NCBI RefSeq assembly: GCF_003718715.1
Contig: NZ_CP033465.1
Coordinates: 1,736,001 to 1,800,000, forward strand
Direction: 5' to 3'
Length of the DNA: 64,000 nucleotides
Source of the DNA: Clostridium sp. JN-1
GTDB taxonomy: Bacteria > Bacillota > Clostridia > Clostridiales > Clostridiaceae
Under the pieces are notes generated by a model. That model was not told where the DNA came from. It ran no database searches and saw only the letters and a list, made by a program, of their open reading frames with translations. A program made the position numbers and the translations under genes. This document shows, piece after piece, positions 39,701-50,819 of the stretch (positions are counted from its first letter, which is position 1; each line of letters begins with the position of its first letter).

Positions 39701-41093
39701 ATCTTTCAACAATCCTTCCCTCTCTTATTTTAACAGCACCTATTTCAATTATCCTGTCATTTGCACTTGAAAGTCCTGTTGTTTCTATGTCAAACACAAT
39801 ATACGTATCACTTAAGGTTTTATCGTCTCCATTTACTACTATAGGTACTCCATCATCTACAAGATAGGCTTCTATACCATAGATTACCTTAATATTATTC
39901 TTTTTAGCCGCATCCATAGCTTCAGGATAAGCTTGAACTACTCCATGATCCGTGATTGCTATAGCCTTATGACCCCATTTTGCTGCTCTTTTTATAAGAG
40001 ATGATGCAGATGTCATACCATCCATCGCGCTCATTCGAGTATGCAGGTGCAGTTCAACTCTCTTTTCTTCTTCAGTATCCATTTTTTCAACTTTTTTGAC
40101 TTTAACTATATCCTTTGCCATTACTACCGGTTCACGTGCATACATGTCATTTACGACTTCGCCTCTTACCTTGCAGTGAAGTCCTTCATTTATTTGATCA
40201 ATTATCATATCTGCTTCTTTAGGTCTCGGAAAGAACTTAACGGTAATTGAACTAGTGTAATCTGTTATGTAAAAGCTCACTATCTTTCTTCCAGTCTTTG
40301 TCTCTATTATTTCCTTTTTAAAAATATCGCCGCATATAACAACCATGCCTGACGTTTCATTTAAACCTTTTATGTCAGCAATATTTCCTATTATATTTCT
40401 TCCTAATATAATAGGATTATTAGATGCAGCTGGTCCTATACTCATTTCTCTATTAGCTGAACTCTTTTCTTTAGAATTTCCTTTGGGTTTAGATACACTT
40501 TGTTCTTGCACATGTATACCATTTTCCTTTATAAGCTTTTCTATGTATTTTTTCTCATAATCCTGTGATTTCTTTAAATATTCCCTGTTATCAATATTTT
40601 CATCATACAAAAAATTAACATTGCAGTTGAGTCCAAATACTTCTTTGATAATATTACTTATAATCTTAGATATATTCTTTTTTTTCAAAAGATCATACAT
40701 GAACTTATTTCCATAGTGAATATTTAATGTATCTTCGCTTAATTCTTTAGAGCAGTCCAATAAACACTGTCTGCATATGGGAGCAAAATCGTCTGCAATA
40801 TTTATAAGTTCCGTCCAATACTTGTTACATACTTCTTCCAAAGTCACATTGGATATATCTTTATAACACAATATTTCAACATCGTTAAAACATCCAAACT
40901 TTTTACATATAAGTTCCTTAATCTTATTTTTTATATTCTTATTTAATTCGCCTGCAGATTTTAAAATTACTTTCAAAGTATTACTCTTTTTAAGATATTG
41001 TATCTTTAATAACTTAATATCAATATTTTGCTCCATAACACTGTCACTGTCATTTATATCCTCTTGCAGCATACTTATTAGATCCACACTCAT
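36759..41093 (-). CDS. polC: DNA polymerase III alpha subunit, PolC type
   Basis: Main replicative polymerase of low-GC Gram-positives. 1444 residues, the normal size: an N-terminal tau-binding region, an OB domain (about 240-330), a PHP domain ([14 protein letters not shown] near 347) split by the 3'-5' exonuclease ([11 protein letters not shown] near 433, [21 protein letters not shown]), and the polymerase core with a zinc knuckle ([18 protein letters not shown]) and catalytic [12 protein letters not shown]. Last gene of the dxr-rseP-ispG-polC run. Confidence 0.98.
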   Translation of the reverse strand: MSVDLISMLQEDINDSDSVMEQNIDIKLLKIQYLKKSNTLKVILKSAGELNKNIKNKIKELICKKFGCFNDVEILCYKDISNVTLEEVCNKYWTELINIADDFAPICRQCLLDCSKELSEDTLNIHYGNKFMYDLLKKKNISKIISNIIKEVFGLNCNVNFLYDENIDNREYLKKSQDYEKKYIEKLIKENGIHVQEQSVSKPKGNSKEKSSANREMSIGPAASNNPIILGRNIIGNIADIKGLNETSGMVVICGDIFKKEIIETKTGRKIVSFYITDYTSSITVKFFPRPKEADMIIDQINEGLHCKVRGEVVNDMYAREPVVMAKDIVKVKKVEKMDTEEEKRVELHLHTRMSAMDGMTSASSLIKRAAKWGHKAIAITDHGVVQAYPEAMDAAKKNNIKVIYGIEAYLVDDGVPIVVNGDDKTLSDTYIVFDIETTGLSSANDRIIEIGAVKIREGRIVERFSEFVNPEIDIPQNIVELTSISQEMVSSCGSIREVLPKFMEFAGNDVLVAHNASFDTSFIKKGCREQGIEFKNAIMDTVPLCTFLFPELKRYKLNTVAKHLGISLKNHHRAVDDAEATAKILLKCFKLLKEKSICNMAELNSQFLDNIDIKKQHTYHLIILVKNQVGLKNLYKLVSISNLKYFFKRPRMPKSLIMQYREGLIIGSACEAGQVYREIMSGKSDDELKKIIEFYDYLEIQPTGNNMFMVRNKTVKDVKELQDINKRICDLADKNNMPVVATCDVHFMDPGDEVFRRIIMKGQGFSDADDQAPLYFRTTDEMLKEFKYLGCERAKEVVVYNTQKISDMIESVKPIPDETFPPKIDGAEEQIKNMTLEKAHRIYGEKLPDIVHERLEKELNSIINNGYAVLYLIAEKLVAKSYKDGYLVGSRGSVGSSFVATMSNITEVNGLPPHYVCPKCKYSEFITDGSVDSGADLPDKVCPKCGTNLGKNGHDIPFETFLGFAGDKEPDIDLNFSGEYQPVVHKYTEELFGEGHVFRAGTIGTIAEKTAYGFVKKYLQEKNMKVSQAEIERLSMGCTGIKRTTGQHPGGVMVVPRDNEIFNFTPIQHPADDNKTDIITTHFDYHSISGRLLKLDILGHDDPTVLRMLQDLTGLDPKTIPLGDHKVMSLFTSPEALGITEEELGCPVGTYGLPEFGTKFVRQMLVDTQPKTFADLVRISGLSHGTDVWINNAQYYIKEGYTTLKDCIACRDDIMMYLIHMGLPPKTSFSIMEKVRKGKGLSEEHESIMRKYNVPDWYIESCKKIKYMFPKGHAVAYVMMAVRIAYFKVYYPAAYYATYFTVRADEFDVDVVLKGEEFIRKKLNELYDMGNEISQKDKGLITILELCYEMYKRGLKFLNIDLYKSDVSKFLIEKGGIRIPITALQGVGENAAKGIVESRKDGKFISKEDLRMRSKASKSVIETLDKHGCLNGLPETNQLSMFN

Positions 41094-41117
41094 AAAAATA
41101 TTCCTCCCATTAAAAAT

Positions 41118-42167
41118 CTATAGTTCTTCAATTTGACTTATGAGTTCATCTACTAAGTTTTCTTCTTTTACTTTTTTTACTATTTGGCCTTTTTTAAATA
41201 TCAATCCTTCTCCTTTTCCACCTGCAATTCCAATGTCAGCTTCTCTTGCCTCTCCAGGTCCATTTACAACACATCCCATTATTGCAACTTTTATATTTTT
41301 ATTACAATTACTTAGTCTTTTTTCCACTTCATTTGCTATTTTTATTATGTCTATTTGAGTTCTACCGCAAGTAGGACATGATATGAATTCAATTCCACTT
41401 TTTATATAACCTAATGTCTTTAAAATTTCTCTTCCAACTTTTATTTCTTCTGCTGGATCACCTGTAAGTGAAACTCTTATAGTATCACCTATACCCTGTG
41501 ACAGGAGACTTCCTATTCCTATACTTGACTTAATAGTTCCCCTCCAAGTCGTTCCTGCTTCCGTAACCCCTAAGTGCAGTGGATATTTTACTTTATTTGA
41601 AATAATCTTATAACTCTCTATCATTTGATTGACATTAGATGATTTTATAGATATAACTATATCTTGAAAATTTAAGCTTTCAAATATAGATACATGCTCC
41701 AGTGCACTTTCAACTAAAGCCTCAGGGCACACTTTCCCATACTTATTTAATATATTCTTTTGAAGAGATCCAGAATTAACTCCTATTCTTATAGGTATAT
41801 CTTTATCTTTAGCTGCTTCAACTACCCTTCTTACTCTATTTATGTTTCCAATATTACCAGGATTTATTCTAAGACCATTGACTCCATTTTCTATCGACTT
41901 AAGTGCTAATCTATAATCAAAGTGAATATCTGCAACTAGAGGAATTTTTATTTGTTTCACTATTTCCTTTATAGCTTCAGCAGCTTCCATGTCTGGAACT
42001 GCACATCTTATTATATCGCAGCCATAACCTTCTAGTTTTTTTATTTGACTTACTGTGTTTTCTACATCTCTAGTATCAGTATTAGTCATAGACTGAACCG
42101 ATATTGGAGCGCCGCCTCCAATGTATGTATCTCCTATTTTTACCTTTATAGTATCATTTCTTCTCAA
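41118..42167 (-). CDS. ispG: 4-hydroxy-3-methylbut-2-enyl diphosphate synthase
   Basis: Iron-sulfur enzyme of the MEP isoprenoid pathway. 349 residues: TIM-barrel half (SVQSMTNTDTRDVENT near 24) and the [4Fe-4S] half with SCPTCGRTQID near 263 and GCVVNGPGEAREADIGIAGG near 300. dxr and uppS are encoded close by, so isoprenoid and lipid-carrier synthesis cluster here. Confidence 0.97.
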   Translation of the reverse strand: MRRNDTIKVKIGDTYIGGGAPISVQSMTNTDTRDVENTVSQIKKLEGYGCDIIRCAVPDMEAAEAIKEIVKQIKIPLVADIHFDYRLALKSIENGVNGLRINPGNIGNINRVRRVVEAAKDKDIPIRIGVNSGSLQKNILNKYGKVCPEALVESALEHVSIFESLNFQDIVISIKSSNVNQMIESYKIISNKVKYPLHLGVTEAGTTWRGTIKSSIGIGSLLSQGIGDTIRVSLTGDPAEEIKVGREILKTLGYIKSGIEFISCPTCGRTQIDIIKIANEVEKRLSNCNKNIKVAIMGCVVNGPGEAREADIGIAGGKGEGLIFKKGQIVKKVKEENLVDELISQIEEL

Positions 42168-42234
42168 ATTAATTCACCTCTCACAATAAGTAAACTGCCA
42201 CCACCTTTAGAAGATGATGGCCTTTATTTATATT

Positions 42235-43245
42235 TTAAAATTTTATAGGATAGAATATATCTTTTATGGTAACCAAGACCATGAGTGCCATGAGTACGGC
42301 AAACCCAATATAATTAATAACCCCAACTTTATTGTCATCCACTTTTTTGCCTGTAAGTATCTCAAATATGAATAGTAATATATAACCACCATCTAATGCT
42401 GGTATAGGCAGCAAGTTAAATATACCAAGCTGCAGTGTTATATATGCAGCAAAAGCAGTAAGACTTAAAATTCCAGCTTTGGCTGCAGCTCCAGAAAGCT
42501 TTATTATTGTAACTGGTCCGCCAAAGTCATTCATAGACGCTCCTCCTGTAAATAAAACCTTAAAGAAAACAAATGTTTGTTTTATCAAAGACTTAGTCTC
42601 ATCTAATCCATATTTGATAGATTCACCAAAACCTGCTTTTTCGATTGTTTTGAAGTATATACCAACTATATACCTATTTTGACTGTTATCCTTTATTGGA
42701 GTAACTTTAACTGTTTGAACCTTATTATCTCTAATATACGTTATGTTAGCAGGTTTATCACCGCCAGTATACATTTCTGTTACAAAATCGTCTCCAAGTG
42801 ATACTTTAGAATTGTTGACTTTTACAATTTTATCTCCAGATTTTAAACCCATCACAGCAGCTGGCTGATTTGGAGCTACCTTATCTATTGTTGAAGAGAC
42901 ATAACCTCTAGCAGAGGCTATTATTGCAAAAAGTACAACTCCCAGCAAAAGGTTCATTATAGGTCCTGCAATTACAATACTCAATTTCCGCCATGGATTT
43001 TTGTTGTTAAATGACCTTGGATCACTGCTTCCCGATTCTTCTCCAAGCATTTTAACATATCCACCTATTGGAAGTATTCTTATAGAATATAAAGTTTCCT
43101 TACCATTTATCTTAAACAATTGAGGTCCCATACCTATGGCAAATTCTTCAACCTTTACACCATTTAATTTAGCCAAAGTAAAATGACCTAACTCATGGAT
43201 TAAAATCAACAAACCGAATGCTATAATAGCCGCTATTATATACAA
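42235..43245 (-). CDS. rseP: RIP (site-2) metalloprotease RseP-type
   Basis: Membrane zinc protease for regulated intramembrane proteolysis (Bacillus RasP). 336 residues, four membrane segments: active-site HELGH at 17-21 in the first helix, a central PDZ domain (about 115-185), and the third motif NLLPIPALDGGYILL near 280. Found between dxr and ispG, its common position. Confidence 0.95.
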   Translation of the reverse strand: MYIIAAIIAFGLLILIHELGHFTLAKLNGVKVEEFAIGMGPQLFKINGKETLYSIRILPIGGYVKMLGEESGSSDPRSFNNKNPWRKLSIVIAGPIMNLLLGVVLFAIIASARGYVSSTIDKVAPNQPAAVMGLKSGDKIVKVNNSKVSLGDDFVTEMYTGGDKPANITYIRDNKVQTVKVTPIKDNSQNRYIVGIYFKTIEKAGFGESIKYGLDETKSLIKQTFVFFKVLFTGGASMNDFGGPVTIIKLSGAAAKAGILSLTAFAAYITLQLGIFNLLPIPALDGGYILLFIFEILTGKKVDDNKVGVINYIGFAVLMALMVLVTIKDIFYPIKF

Positions 43246-43260
43246 AAAAATCCCTCCACT

Positions 43261-44424
43261 TTAATTAAATTTACTTCTAACATACTCTTTAACTTCTAAA
43301 TCTAATTCCAATACTTCTTCTAATTCATATGATTTTTTTACATTAAATTTATTCATACTTTCTTCTAATATATCCCCTATATCCAGGAACCTGATCTTTT
43401 TATGTATAAAAAGTTTTACAGCTTCTTCATTTGCTGCATTTAAAATTGCCGGCATAGTTCCTCCTATCTTACCTGCTTCATAAGCAAGTTTCAAAGGTTT
43501 AAAAGTACTTGTGTCTGGTTTTTCAAAAGTTAAACAACCTAAGTCAAAAAAATCCATCTTTTTAACTACAGCCTCATATCTATTAGGATATGTAAGTGCA
43601 TATTGTATTGGAAGTCTCATATCTGTCGATGCCATCTGTGCTATTACACTTCCATCGTTATATTCAACCATAGAATGTATTACACTTTGAGGATGAACTA
43701 CTACTTTGATATTATCATAGTCCATATTAAATAACCAATGTGCTTCTATAACTTCGAGCCCTTTGTTCATAAGGGTAGCTGAATCAATTGAAATTTTCTT
43801 TCCCATGTTCCATTTAGGGTGCTTGAGTGCCTGATCTACCGTAACACTCTTAAGCTCATCTCTATTTTTTCCCCTAAAGGGTCCTCCTGAAGCAGTTATA
43901 ATTATGTTTTCTACGGAACTTTTATCATTGCCCTGAAGGCATTGAAAGATGGCACCATGCTCAGAATCCACTGGCAATATGCTGACATTATTTTTTTTAG
44001 CTTCGGACATAACAAGTTCTCCACCCGCAACTAAAGTTTCCTTATTAGCTAGTGCTATACTCTTTCCTGATTTTATTGCTTTTATTGTAGGTACTAATCC
44101 AACCATTCCAACTACAGCTGTAACAACCATGTCAGCGAATGATAAAGTGCTTATTTCTATTAATCCATCCATTCCGTACAATACATTAATTTTTAAATCT
44201 TTTTCTTTACAATACAACTGCACCTCTTCAAATGCTTTTTTATTCATCATAGCAACAAATGCTGGTTTAAATTCATCAATTATTTCAATTATTTTACTTG
44301 AATTTTTATTAGCAGATACACCAACTAATTCAAATTTATCTTTAAACCTTTTTATAACATCAAGCGTCTGTGTTCCAATTGAACCAGTAGCACCAAGTAT
44401 GACTAACTTTTTCAAACTTAACAT
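43261..44424 (-). CDS. dxr: 1-deoxy-D-xylulose 5-phosphate reductoisomerase
   Basis: Second step of the MEP pathway. 387 residues: NADPH-binding GATGSIGTQTLDVI near 10, ANKETLVAGG near 124, metal-binding DSEHGAIFQCL near 148, SATLMNKGLEVIEAHWLF near 215. First gene before rseP; the 282-base gap upstream contains no gene, and I see no convincing promoter in it. Confidence 0.97.
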   Translation of the reverse strand: MLSLKKLVILGATGSIGTQTLDVIKRFKDKFELVGVSANKNSSKIIEIIDEFKPAFVAMMNKKAFEEVQLYCKEKDLKINVLYGMDGLIEISTLSFADMVVTAVVGMVGLVPTIKAIKSGKSIALANKETLVAGGELVMSEAKKNNVSILPVDSEHGAIFQCLQGNDKSSVENIIITASGGPFRGKNRDELKSVTVDQALKHPKWNMGKKISIDSATLMNKGLEVIEAHWLFNMDYDNIKVVVHPQSVIHSMVEYNDGSVIAQMASTDMRLPIQYALTYPNRYEAVVKKMDFFDLGCLTFEKPDTSTFKPLKLAYEAGKIGGTMPAILNAANEEAVKLFIHKKIRFLDIGDILEESMNKFNVKKSYELEEVLELDLEVKEYVRSKFN

Positions 44425-44680
44425 CTCCTATTTTTTATATCAAATAGCGTAAAATAACTTTAATCTTTAGAATCTTATATTTAGAATTTTTAACACGATT
44501 AAATATACCATATTTGTTATTTAAAATAAAGTAACCAATAAGTTAATACATAAAATAGAAATTAACATTTAAGGTACTTAAAATCCAATTAAAACCATTA
44601 AATATATAGTGTTCTATTATTAATATTATATATATTAACATTATATTAAATTTTATAAATTAAAAAATCGAGATTTAAAA

Positions 44681-44705
44681 AGGAATCTAGTAATACCAGA
44701 TTCCT
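44681..44705 (-). terminator. Terminator of cdsA
   Basis: Eight-pair stem AGGAATCT/AGATTCCT touching the cdsA stop, followed by TTTTT on the minus strand; separates uppS-cdsA from dxr. Confidence 0.85.
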
Positions 44706-44706
44706 A

Positions 44707-45507
44707 TCACATTTTTATTATAAATGTCAAATAATAATATACTATTACAGATGAAAACAAAATACTATCAAATCTATCTAAAATTCCACCATGTCCAGGT
44801 ATTAAATTACTATAATCTTTTACACCTGCGTGCCTTTTTATTGATGACGCTGTAAGATCTCCAAACTGACTAAAAATTCCACATATTATTCCTAAAATTA
44901 TGTAATGGTATAATGGTATAATAATAGCTTTTGAATTAATAAACATACCAAATAATAAACATCCAATAGTACTTCCGACTATTCCTCCAATAGATCCTTC
45001 AATTGTTTTTTTAGGGCTTACTTTTGGACACAACTTATTTTTTCCAAAATTTTTACCTATATAGTATGCAGCTGTATCACATCCCCATGATACAATAAAT
45101 ATAATCCATACAAAGTAATTCCCATAATCCTTGTTACTTACTAAAACTATAAAGCTAAAAAAAACCGCAGAATATAAAAATGCAAATATAGTTAAAGAAA
45201 CATCTATAAAATTATATTTTAAATTCAAAACTGGTATACATAACAATATGAAAACTGCCATTATAATTGTAAAAAACATTAATTGAGTATTTACAGATTT
45301 GCTTAAAGTTACATAATATACTATGCAAAGTGCATATCCTAATATACCTATAGGATGGTTTACATCTTTCTCTCTCATAACTTTGTACAGTTCATACATT
45401 CCCATAAGCGACAATATCATAATACCATATTTTAAGACTTCTCCACCTATAAATAAAAATATTAAAAATGGTGCTAGTATTACTGCTCCTAAATACCTAC
45501 TACTCAC
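44707..45507 (-). CDS. cdsA: Phosphatidate cytidylyltransferase (CDP-diglyceride synthase)
   Basis: Makes CDP-diacylglycerol, the substrate of PgsA. 266 residues with about seven membrane helices; the C-terminal signature GHGGILDRFDSI near 240, with SPKKTIEGSIGG near 165. uppS precedes it and dxr follows the terminator. Confidence 0.95.
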   Translation of the reverse strand: MSSRYLGAVILAPFLIFLFIGGEVLKYGIMILSLMGMYELYKVMREKDVNHPIGILGYALCIVYYVTLSKSVNTQLMFFTIIMAVFILLCIPVLNLKYNFIDVSLTIFAFLYSAVFFSFIVLVSNKDYGNYFVWIIFIVSWGCDTAAYYIGKNFGKNKLCPKVSPKKTIEGSIGGIVGSTIGCLLFGMFINSKAIIIPLYHYIILGIICGIFSQFGDLTASSIKRHAGVKDYSNLIPGHGGILDRFDSILFSSVIVYYYLTFIIKM

Positions 45508-45546
45508 TAGATCATCTCCTACACTAAGAATTTATAAAAAAATATA

Positions 45547-46311
45547 TTACTTGACTGCTCCAAATCTTCTATCTCTATTTTGATAATCATGTATAGCCTT
45601 ATGTAAATGTACTTTCTTGAAATCCGGCCACTTTATATTAGAATACCAAAATTCTGAATAAGCACACTGCCAAAGCAAAAAATTACTTAATCTTTGTTCT
45701 CCACTTGGTCTTATTATTAAATCTGGATCAGGTATATTTTTAGTGTATAGATAATTACTTATTAGTTCTTGATTTATATCACTTTCTTCTATTACACCAC
45801 TTTTTATATCCTTAATTATATTTTTAAAGGCATATATAAGTTCATCTCTTCCACCATAATTTATGGCAAGATTTAAAGTTAAGCCTGTATTAGATTTAGT
45901 TCTATCATAAGCCTCTATTAATTCTTCTTGACAAATACCCGGCAGCTTAGATATGTCTCCTATATGATTTATTATCACATTATTTAAATTTAACTCTTTG
46001 AATTCACTTTTTAAATATTGTGCAAGAAGGTTCATTAGTGTATTAACTTCATCACGAGGTCTTTTCCAATTTTCAGTTGAAAAAACATATAACGTTAAAT
46101 ACTTGACTTTTAATTTACTGCATTCCTTAACAATTTCTCTTACAGTCTCTATAGCAGCCTTATGACCCATAGTCCTTGGTAAATTTCTCTCTTTAGCCCA
46201 TCTTCCATTGCCATCCATTATTATTGCAATATGCTTTGGTATGTTATTCATATCCAATTCTATATTGTCTGCTGCAACTTGTTCATCTCGTTTATTTAAA
46301 AACTTAAACAT
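45547..46311 (-). CDS. uppS: Isoprenyl transferase (undecaprenyl diphosphate synthase)
   Basis: Cis-prenyltransferase producing the C55 lipid carrier for peptidoglycan and other glycans. 254 residues; IAIIMDGNGRWAKERNLPR near 29-47 carries the catalytic Asp, and RPSGEQRLSNFLLWQ near 203 is the second signature. Its product is the likely lipid used by the UbiA/GT-C cluster at 12944-15444. Confidence 0.96.
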   Translation of the reverse strand: MFKFLNKRDEQVAADNIELDMNNIPKHIAIIMDGNGRWAKERNLPRTMGHKAAIETVREIVKECSKLKVKYLTLYVFSTENWKRPRDEVNTLMNLLAQYLKSEFKELNLNNVIINHIGDISKLPGICQEELIEAYDRTKSNTGLTLNLAINYGGRDELIYAFKNIIKDIKSGVIEESDINQELISNYLYTKNIPDPDLIIRPSGEQRLSNFLLWQCAYSEFWYSNIKWPDFKKVHLHKAIHDYQNRDRRFGAVK

Positions 46312-46494
46312 AATATACCTCCATATTATACTGTTTTAAAGTTCATACTTTTATATTATATACCAATTTATCATCTTCTACTAGTGAAGATCTGCAATTC
46401 GCAGTCTACAATGCAGAATGCTAATTGTACCATCTTATATATATTGATGTATCAAATTTTGTGGTTAGCCTTTATACATGGTTATAATAAAAGA

Positions 46495-46510
46495 CCTGCG
46501 AAAACGCAGG
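46495..46510 (-). terminator. Terminator of frr
   Basis: CCTGCG/CGCAGG hairpin with a four-base loop followed by TTTTATTAT on the minus strand. The rest of the frr-uppS gap (46312-46494) contains only short imperfect inverted repeats around 46388-46430. Confidence 0.85.
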
Positions 46511-46525
46511 CTTTTGTTATTATAA

Positions 46526-47083
46526 TTATATGGACATAATTTCTTTTTCTTTACCCTCAACTAACTTATCAATTTCTTTAATAAACACATCTGTTTTCTT
46601 CTGTATTTCATCTTCACCTTTTTTTATTTCATCTTCAGAAATATCATTTTGCTTTTTAAGTGCCTTTAGCTTATCATTACAATCTCTTCTTATGCTTCTT
46701 ATAGCAACTTTACATTCGTCTCCGTCTTTTTTTACGTTTTTAACTAGTGCTTTTCTAGTTTCTTCTGTGAGTTCAGGTATAATAAGTCTTATCATTTCAC
46801 CATCATTATTAGGGTTTATACCTAAATCTGACTTCAAAATAGCTTTTTCTATATCCTTCATGGAGTTTTTATCCCAGGGTTGTATGGCAAGAATTCTAGG
46901 TTCAGGAACTGATATATTAGCTAATTGTGATATAGGTGTTGCAGTACCATAATATTCAACTTCTATTTTGTCTAATATCGCAGGATTAGCTCTACCTGCC
47001 TTTAATGACGCTAACTCTTTTTTCAAAACTGCAGTAGTTTTAAGCATTTTGTCATTTGCCGCATTTAAAATATCTTTAATCAT
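46526..47083 (-). CDS. frr: Ribosome recycling factor
   Basis: With EF-G splits post-termination ribosomes. 185 residues; the whole protein matches, with LKAGRANPAILDKIEVEYYG near 27-46 and the C-terminal three-helix bundle. Last gene of rpsB-tsf-pyrH-frr. Confidence 0.98.
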   Translation of the reverse strand: MIKDILNAANDKMLKTTAVLKKELASLKAGRANPAILDKIEVEYYGTATPISQLANISVPEPRILAIQPWDKNSMKDIEKAILKSDLGINPNNDGEMIRLIIPELTEETRKALVKNVKKDGDECKVAIRSIRRDCNDKLKALKKQNDISEDEIKKGEDEIQKKTDVFIKEIDKLVEGKEKEIMSI

Positions 47084-47105
47084 AAAAATACCTCCCTTTT
47101 ATCTA

Positions 47106-47816
47106 TTATTTAGAAATAATTGTACCAATGTCTTCTCCACTTACAGCTTTTATTATGTTCTCTGGTTTATCTAGTCCAAATACTAAAATTGGTATATCAT
47201 TATCCATACACAATGAAGTTGCTGTAGAATCCATAACTTGAAGACCCTTATCCAAAACTTCTATGTAACTTAACTTACTAAACTTTTTAGCATCTTTGTA
47301 TTTATGTGGATCTTTATCATAAACTCCATCTACCTTTTTTGCAAGGAGTATAACATCTGCTTCTATTTCAGCAGCTCTTAATGCTGCAGTAGTATCAGTT
47401 GAAAAATAAGGATTTCCTGTACCTGCTGCAAATATAACTACTCTAGATTTTTCAAGATGTCTCATTGCTCTTCTTCTTATAAATGGTTCTGCTATTTCTC
47501 TCATTTCTATTGCAGTTTGAACCCTAGTGTTAACTCCAACTTTTTCAAGAGAATCCTGAAGTGCTAATGCATTTATACAAGTTGCAAGCATACCCATATA
47601 ATCAGCAGTAGTTCTATCCATTTCTTTTCCGTTTCTTCCTCTCCAGATATTTCCGCCGCCTACAACAGCACCAACTTCAATTCCCATATCTACAAGAGCC
47701 TTTATCTCTTCAGCTATTTTATTACTAATATCAAAGTCTATTCCAAATCCTTTTTCTCCTGACAAAGCTTCTCCTGAAAGTTTCAACATCACTCTTTTAT
47801 ATTTAGGTTTACACAT
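47106..47816 (-). CDS. pyrH: UMP kinase
   Basis: Phosphorylates UMP to UDP; a bacterial hexameric amino-acid-kinase-fold enzyme. 236 residues; [18 protein letters not shown] near 12, [13 protein letters not shown] near 52, and [21 protein letters not shown] near 145. Located between tsf and frr as usual. Confidence 0.97.
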   Translation of the reverse strand: MCKPKYKRVMLKLSGEALSGEKGFGIDFDISNKIAEEIKALVDMGIEVGAVVGGGNIWRGRNGKEMDRTTADYMGMLATCINALALQDSLEKVGVNTRVQTAIEMREIAEPFIRRRAMRHLEKSRVVIFAAGTGNPYFSTDTTAALRAAEIEADVILLAKKVDGVYDKDPHKYKDAKKFSKLSYIEVLDKGLQVMDSTATSLCMDNDIPILVFGLDKPENIIKAVSGEDIGTIISK

Positions 47817-47873
47817 ATATTATACCTCCGATTTGTAATAAATTACATATAATTTATTTTATTCTTTAAAAAA

Positions 47874-47894
47874 AGAGAACACACAGTGTTCTCT
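47874..47894 (-). terminator. Terminator after tsf
   Basis: Perfect eight-pair stem AGAGAACA/TGTTCTCT followed by seven T's on the minus strand. pyrH beyond it probably depends on read-through or its own promoter. Confidence 0.85.
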
Positions 47895-47906
47895 ATTTTC
47901 AATTTC

Positions 47907-48821
47907 TTATTTACCCTGCATTTGTTTTTGAACTTCTTCAGCAAAGTTTTCTTCTTTTTTCTCTATTCCTTCACCTTTTTCAAATCTTACAAAATCAGTT
48001 ACTTTTATTGGTGCTCCAACTTCTTTTGATTTTGCTTCAAGATACTTTTTAATAGTGAAATCTGAATCCTTTACCCAAACCTGATCAACTAAGCAGTTTT
48101 CCTTGTAATACTTTTGAATTCTTCCCATTACCATTTTTTCAATGATTTTTTCAGGTTTTCCTTCATTTAAAGCTTGAACTTTGTATATCTCTTTTTCCTT
48201 TTCCAATACGTCTTTATCTACTGAATCCCTATCTAAAAATAATGGATTAGTTGCAGCAACTTGCATAGCTACATCTTTTGCAATTTCTTTTAATGAATCA
48301 CTTTGTTTTTCACATTCAAGTTTAACGAGAACACCTATTCTTCCACCGCCATGAACATAGCTTTGAATTACTCCATTTTGTACTGAAAATGATTTAAATC
48401 TTCTTACATTCATGTTTTCTCCAAGTTTTGCAATTAAAGCAGTTAGAGAATCCTTTATTGTAGTGTTCTCATCATATTTTTCTTCAACAAATTCTTCTAC
48501 AGTCTTTGCACTTGTGGAAGCTGCTTTTTTTGAAATAACATCAACAAAGTTTGTAAAATCTTGATTTACTGAAACGAAATCAGTTTCACAGTTAACTTCT
48601 ACTATTGCTGCATTTTTAAAATCATCTGATACATAAGCTTTTACTAAACCTTCAGATGCTACTCTTCCAGCTTTTTTAGCTGCAGCTGCTAATCCGTTTT
48701 CTCTTAATATTTCAACAGCTTTTTCTATATCACCATTGGCTTCATTTAATGCCTTTTTGCAGTTCATCATTCCTGCGCCGGTTCTTTCTCTTAGTTCTTT
48801 AACCATTTGTGCAGTTATCAT
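47907..48821 (-). CDS. tsf: Elongation factor Ts
   Basis: Nucleotide exchange factor for EF-Tu. 304 residues; N-terminal UBA-like domain with [17 protein letters not shown] near 11, then [10 protein letters not shown] near 74 and the C-terminal dimerisation region. Standard partner of rpsB. Confidence 0.97.
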   Translation of the reverse strand: MITAQMVKELRERTGAGMMNCKKALNEANGDIEKAVEILRENGLAAAAKKAGRVASEGLVKAYVSDDFKNAAIVEVNCETDFVSVNQDFTNFVDVISKKAASTSAKTVEEFVEEKYDENTTIKDSLTALIAKLGENMNVRRFKSFSVQNGVIQSYVHGGGRIGVLVKLECEKQSDSLKEIAKDVAMQVAATNPLFLDRDSVDKDVLEKEKEIYKVQALNEGKPEKIIEKMVMGRIQKYYKENCLVDQVWVKDSDFTIKKYLEAKSKEVGAPIKVTDFVRFEKGEGIEKKEENFAEEVQKQMQGK

Positions 48822-48865
48822 GTTATATTCCTCCTATAATCCTATAAATTAAAGTCAATTCAAAA

Positions 48866-48893
48866 GGTAAATGAAAAAAATACTTCATTTACC
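48866..48893 (-). terminator. Hairpin between rpsB and tsf
   Basis: Ten-pair stem GGTAAATGAA/TTCATTTACC followed by only four T's; more likely an attenuator setting the rpsB:tsf ratio than a full stop. Confidence 0.6.
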
Positions 48894-48901
48894 TCAACAG
48901 A

Positions 48902-49603
48902 CTATTCTGCTAATTCTTCTCCCTGTCTTCCCTCTACTACTGCATCTGCAATCTTTGATGTTATTAATTTTACAGCTCTTATTGCATCATCATTTCCTGG
49001 GATTACATAATCAACTTCATCTGGATCACAATTTGTATCAACAATAGCTACTACTGGTATTCCTGAAATTTTAGCTTCTGATATAGCATTTTTTTCTTTT
49101 CTTGGATCTACTACAAAAAGTGCTCCTATATTATTAGCATCCATTTTCTTAATTCCGCCTAAATTTTTCTGTAATTTTTCTTGTTCATTTTTAAGTTTTA
49201 TAACTTCTTTCTTTGGAAGAACCTCAAATGTTCCATCCTCTTCCATCTTTTCAAGCTCTTCTAACTTCTTAATTCTGCCTTTTATAGTAACAAAGTTAGT
49301 TATCATTCCACCAAGCCATCTATTATTAACATAATGCATTCCACTTCTTAATGCTTCTTCTCTGATAGCTTCTTGTGCTTGTTTCTTAGTACCTACAAAT
49401 AATATGTCTTTTCCTTGTTCAGAAACGCTCTTTATAAATTCATAAGCTTCTTCTACTTTTTTTACTGTTTTTTGTAAGTCTATAATGTAAATTCCATTTC
49501 TTTCTGTAAATATGTATGGAGCCATTTTAGGATTCCATCTTCTTGTTTGATGTCCAAAATGAACACCTGCTTCTAATAATTGTTTCATTGAAATAACTGA
49601 CAT
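48902..49603 (-). CDS. rpsB: 30S ribosomal protein S2
   Basis: Late-binding 30S protein. 233 residues from the ATG at 49603, which follows AGGAGGT by six bases; the frame runs 17 codons further but without S2 similarity. [20 protein letters not shown] and [24 protein letters not shown] mark the family. Confidence 0.97.
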   Translation of the reverse strand: MSVISMKQLLEAGVHFGHQTRRWNPKMAPYIFTERNGIYIIDLQKTVKKVEEAYEFIKSVSEQGKDILFVGTKKQAQEAIREEALRSGMHYVNNRWLGGMITNFVTIKGRIKKLEELEKMEEDGTFEVLPKKEVIKLKNEQEKLQKNLGGIKKMDANNIGALFVVDPRKEKNAISEAKISGIPVVAIVDTNCDPDEVDYVIPGNDDAIRAVKLITSKIADAVVEGRQGEELAE

Positions 49604-49713
49604 AATTTTACCTCCTAGGTTTTTTCCTCCACTGCCATCATATTTATAAAACACCTTAAAATCAAAGGAACCATTTCATAAATTAGACAATGTGTGTATT
49701 TCTCACCTTTAGT

Positions 49714-49742
49714 AGTATATCACAAGCATTACTGCTATTCAA
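49714..49742 (-). promoter_or_regulatory. Promoter of rpsB-tsf
   Basis: TTGAAT (49737-49742), 17-base spacer ending in TGTGA, TATACT (49714-49719): an extended -10 promoter with a leader of about 100 bases before rpsB, long enough for an S2-type regulatory leader, though I recognise none. Confidence 0.7.
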
Positions 49743-49785
49743 CTATAAATTTAAAATTTCCTATATACAAATTATATAAATTAAA

Positions 49786-49815
49786 GGTTAGATTAAAATT
49801 TTTATTAACCTAACC
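49786..49815 (-). terminator. Terminator of codY
   Basis: GGTTAG/CTAACC stem with extra A/T pairing inside the loop, just after the codY stop. Confidence 0.6.
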
Positions 49816-49835
49816 CTCACATTAATGATTATTTA

Positions 49836-50612
49836 CTATTTTATCTTTTTTAATTCATCCAATAGCTTGTCATTTAATATTCTTATATGAGTTCCCTTCA
49901 TTCCCAAAGATCTTGACTCAATAACTCCAGCACTTTCAAACTTTCTAAGTGCATTTACTATAACAGATCTTGTAATTCCAACTTTATCTGCTATCTTTGA
50001 GGCAACAAGCAAACCTTCATTACCATCTAGTTCATCAAAAATGTGCTCAACTGCTTCTAATTCAGAATAAGACAGCGTTCCTATCGCAAGTTGAACTACA
50101 GCTTTTTTTCTAGCATCTTCTTCTATTACATCTTGTTTAGCCCTTAGTATTTCAAGTCCTATAATTGTAGCACTATATTCACTCAATACTAAGTCTTCAT
50201 CTGTAAATTTTTCATCAAACCTTGCAAGTAGAAGTGTTCCCAATCTTTCTCTATTTCCATTTATAGGCACAATTGTTGTTAACTTGTTTTCTATAACGCA
50301 AGAATTGTTTTCTTGAAATACACATATCCCATTATTAGACAAGTTAGATAATGTTTCATTAACTGTTAATAATTTATTATTATATTTTTCTGGAAATCTC
50401 ATTCCGCTTATAACTCTATCTTTTACTACATCGCATTCGAATCCTGTTGAAAAATTATAACCAAGTACTTTTCCCTTTCTACTTATAATATAAATATTAC
50501 AGTTTAGTACATCACTTAGTAAATTACATATATCATTAAAAACAACTGGCTCAGTCCCTGACTTCTGTAATATCTTATTTAACATCCTTGTTTTATCCAA
50601 TAAAGACTTCAT
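49836..50612 (-). CDS. codY: Global nutritional regulator CodY
   Basis: GTP- and branched-chain-amino-acid-sensing repressor of stationary-phase genes. 258 residues: N-terminal GAF domain (1-155) and C-terminal winged helix with [21 protein letters not shown] near 203-223, the invariant recognition helix. It stands as a single gene between topA and rpsB; the xerC-hslVU genes of the Bacillus codY operon are missing. Confidence 0.97.
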   Translation of the reverse strand: MKSLLDKTRMLNKILQKSGTEPVVFNDICNLLSDVLNCNIYIISRKGKVLGYNFSTGFECDVVKDRVISGMRFPEKYNNKLLTVNETLSNLSNNGICVFQENNSCVIENKLTTIVPINGNRERLGTLLLARFDEKFTDEDLVLSEYSATIIGLEILRAKQDVIEEDARKKAVVQLAIGTLSYSELEAVEHIFDELDGNEGLLVASKIADKVGITRSVIVNALRKFESAGVIESRSLGMKGTHIRILNDKLLDELKKIK

Positions 50613-50790
50613 TACTACTCCTCCTTAATAACTTTACAATATAACTAAACTATTCGTTATTTACAATCTTTGTTTATATAACTACAATCATCAAAATAAA
50701 AAATATTTTTTTATTTTATATGCGACAAAAGCATTGCGTAAATAATTTAGACTTTTTTAAATATTTTGAATTGTTTCTTACACAATAAAT

Positions 50791-50819
50791 ATCATAACAT
50801 AATGGCTATTACATTTCAA
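50791..50819 (-). promoter_or_regulatory. Promoter of codY
   Basis: TTGAAA (50814-50819), 17-base spacer, TATGAT (50791-50796), about 170 bases before codY. A second candidate, TTGTAA-17-TATATT (50638-50666), lies closer. A Spo0A-box-like TGTCGAA (50836-50842) sits upstream of the first. Confidence 0.55.

Noticed and set aside
39670-40560. Plus-strand reading frames inside polC and other long genes
   Set aside because: They lie antisense to clearly conserved genes, have biased hydrophobic composition typical of antisense AT-rich frames, and no ribosome binding sites.
46388-46430. Repeat element in the uppS-frr spacer
   Set aside because: It contains short imperfect inverted words (CTGC/GCAG, TGCAGAATGC), but I found no second copy in the window and the pairing is weak.
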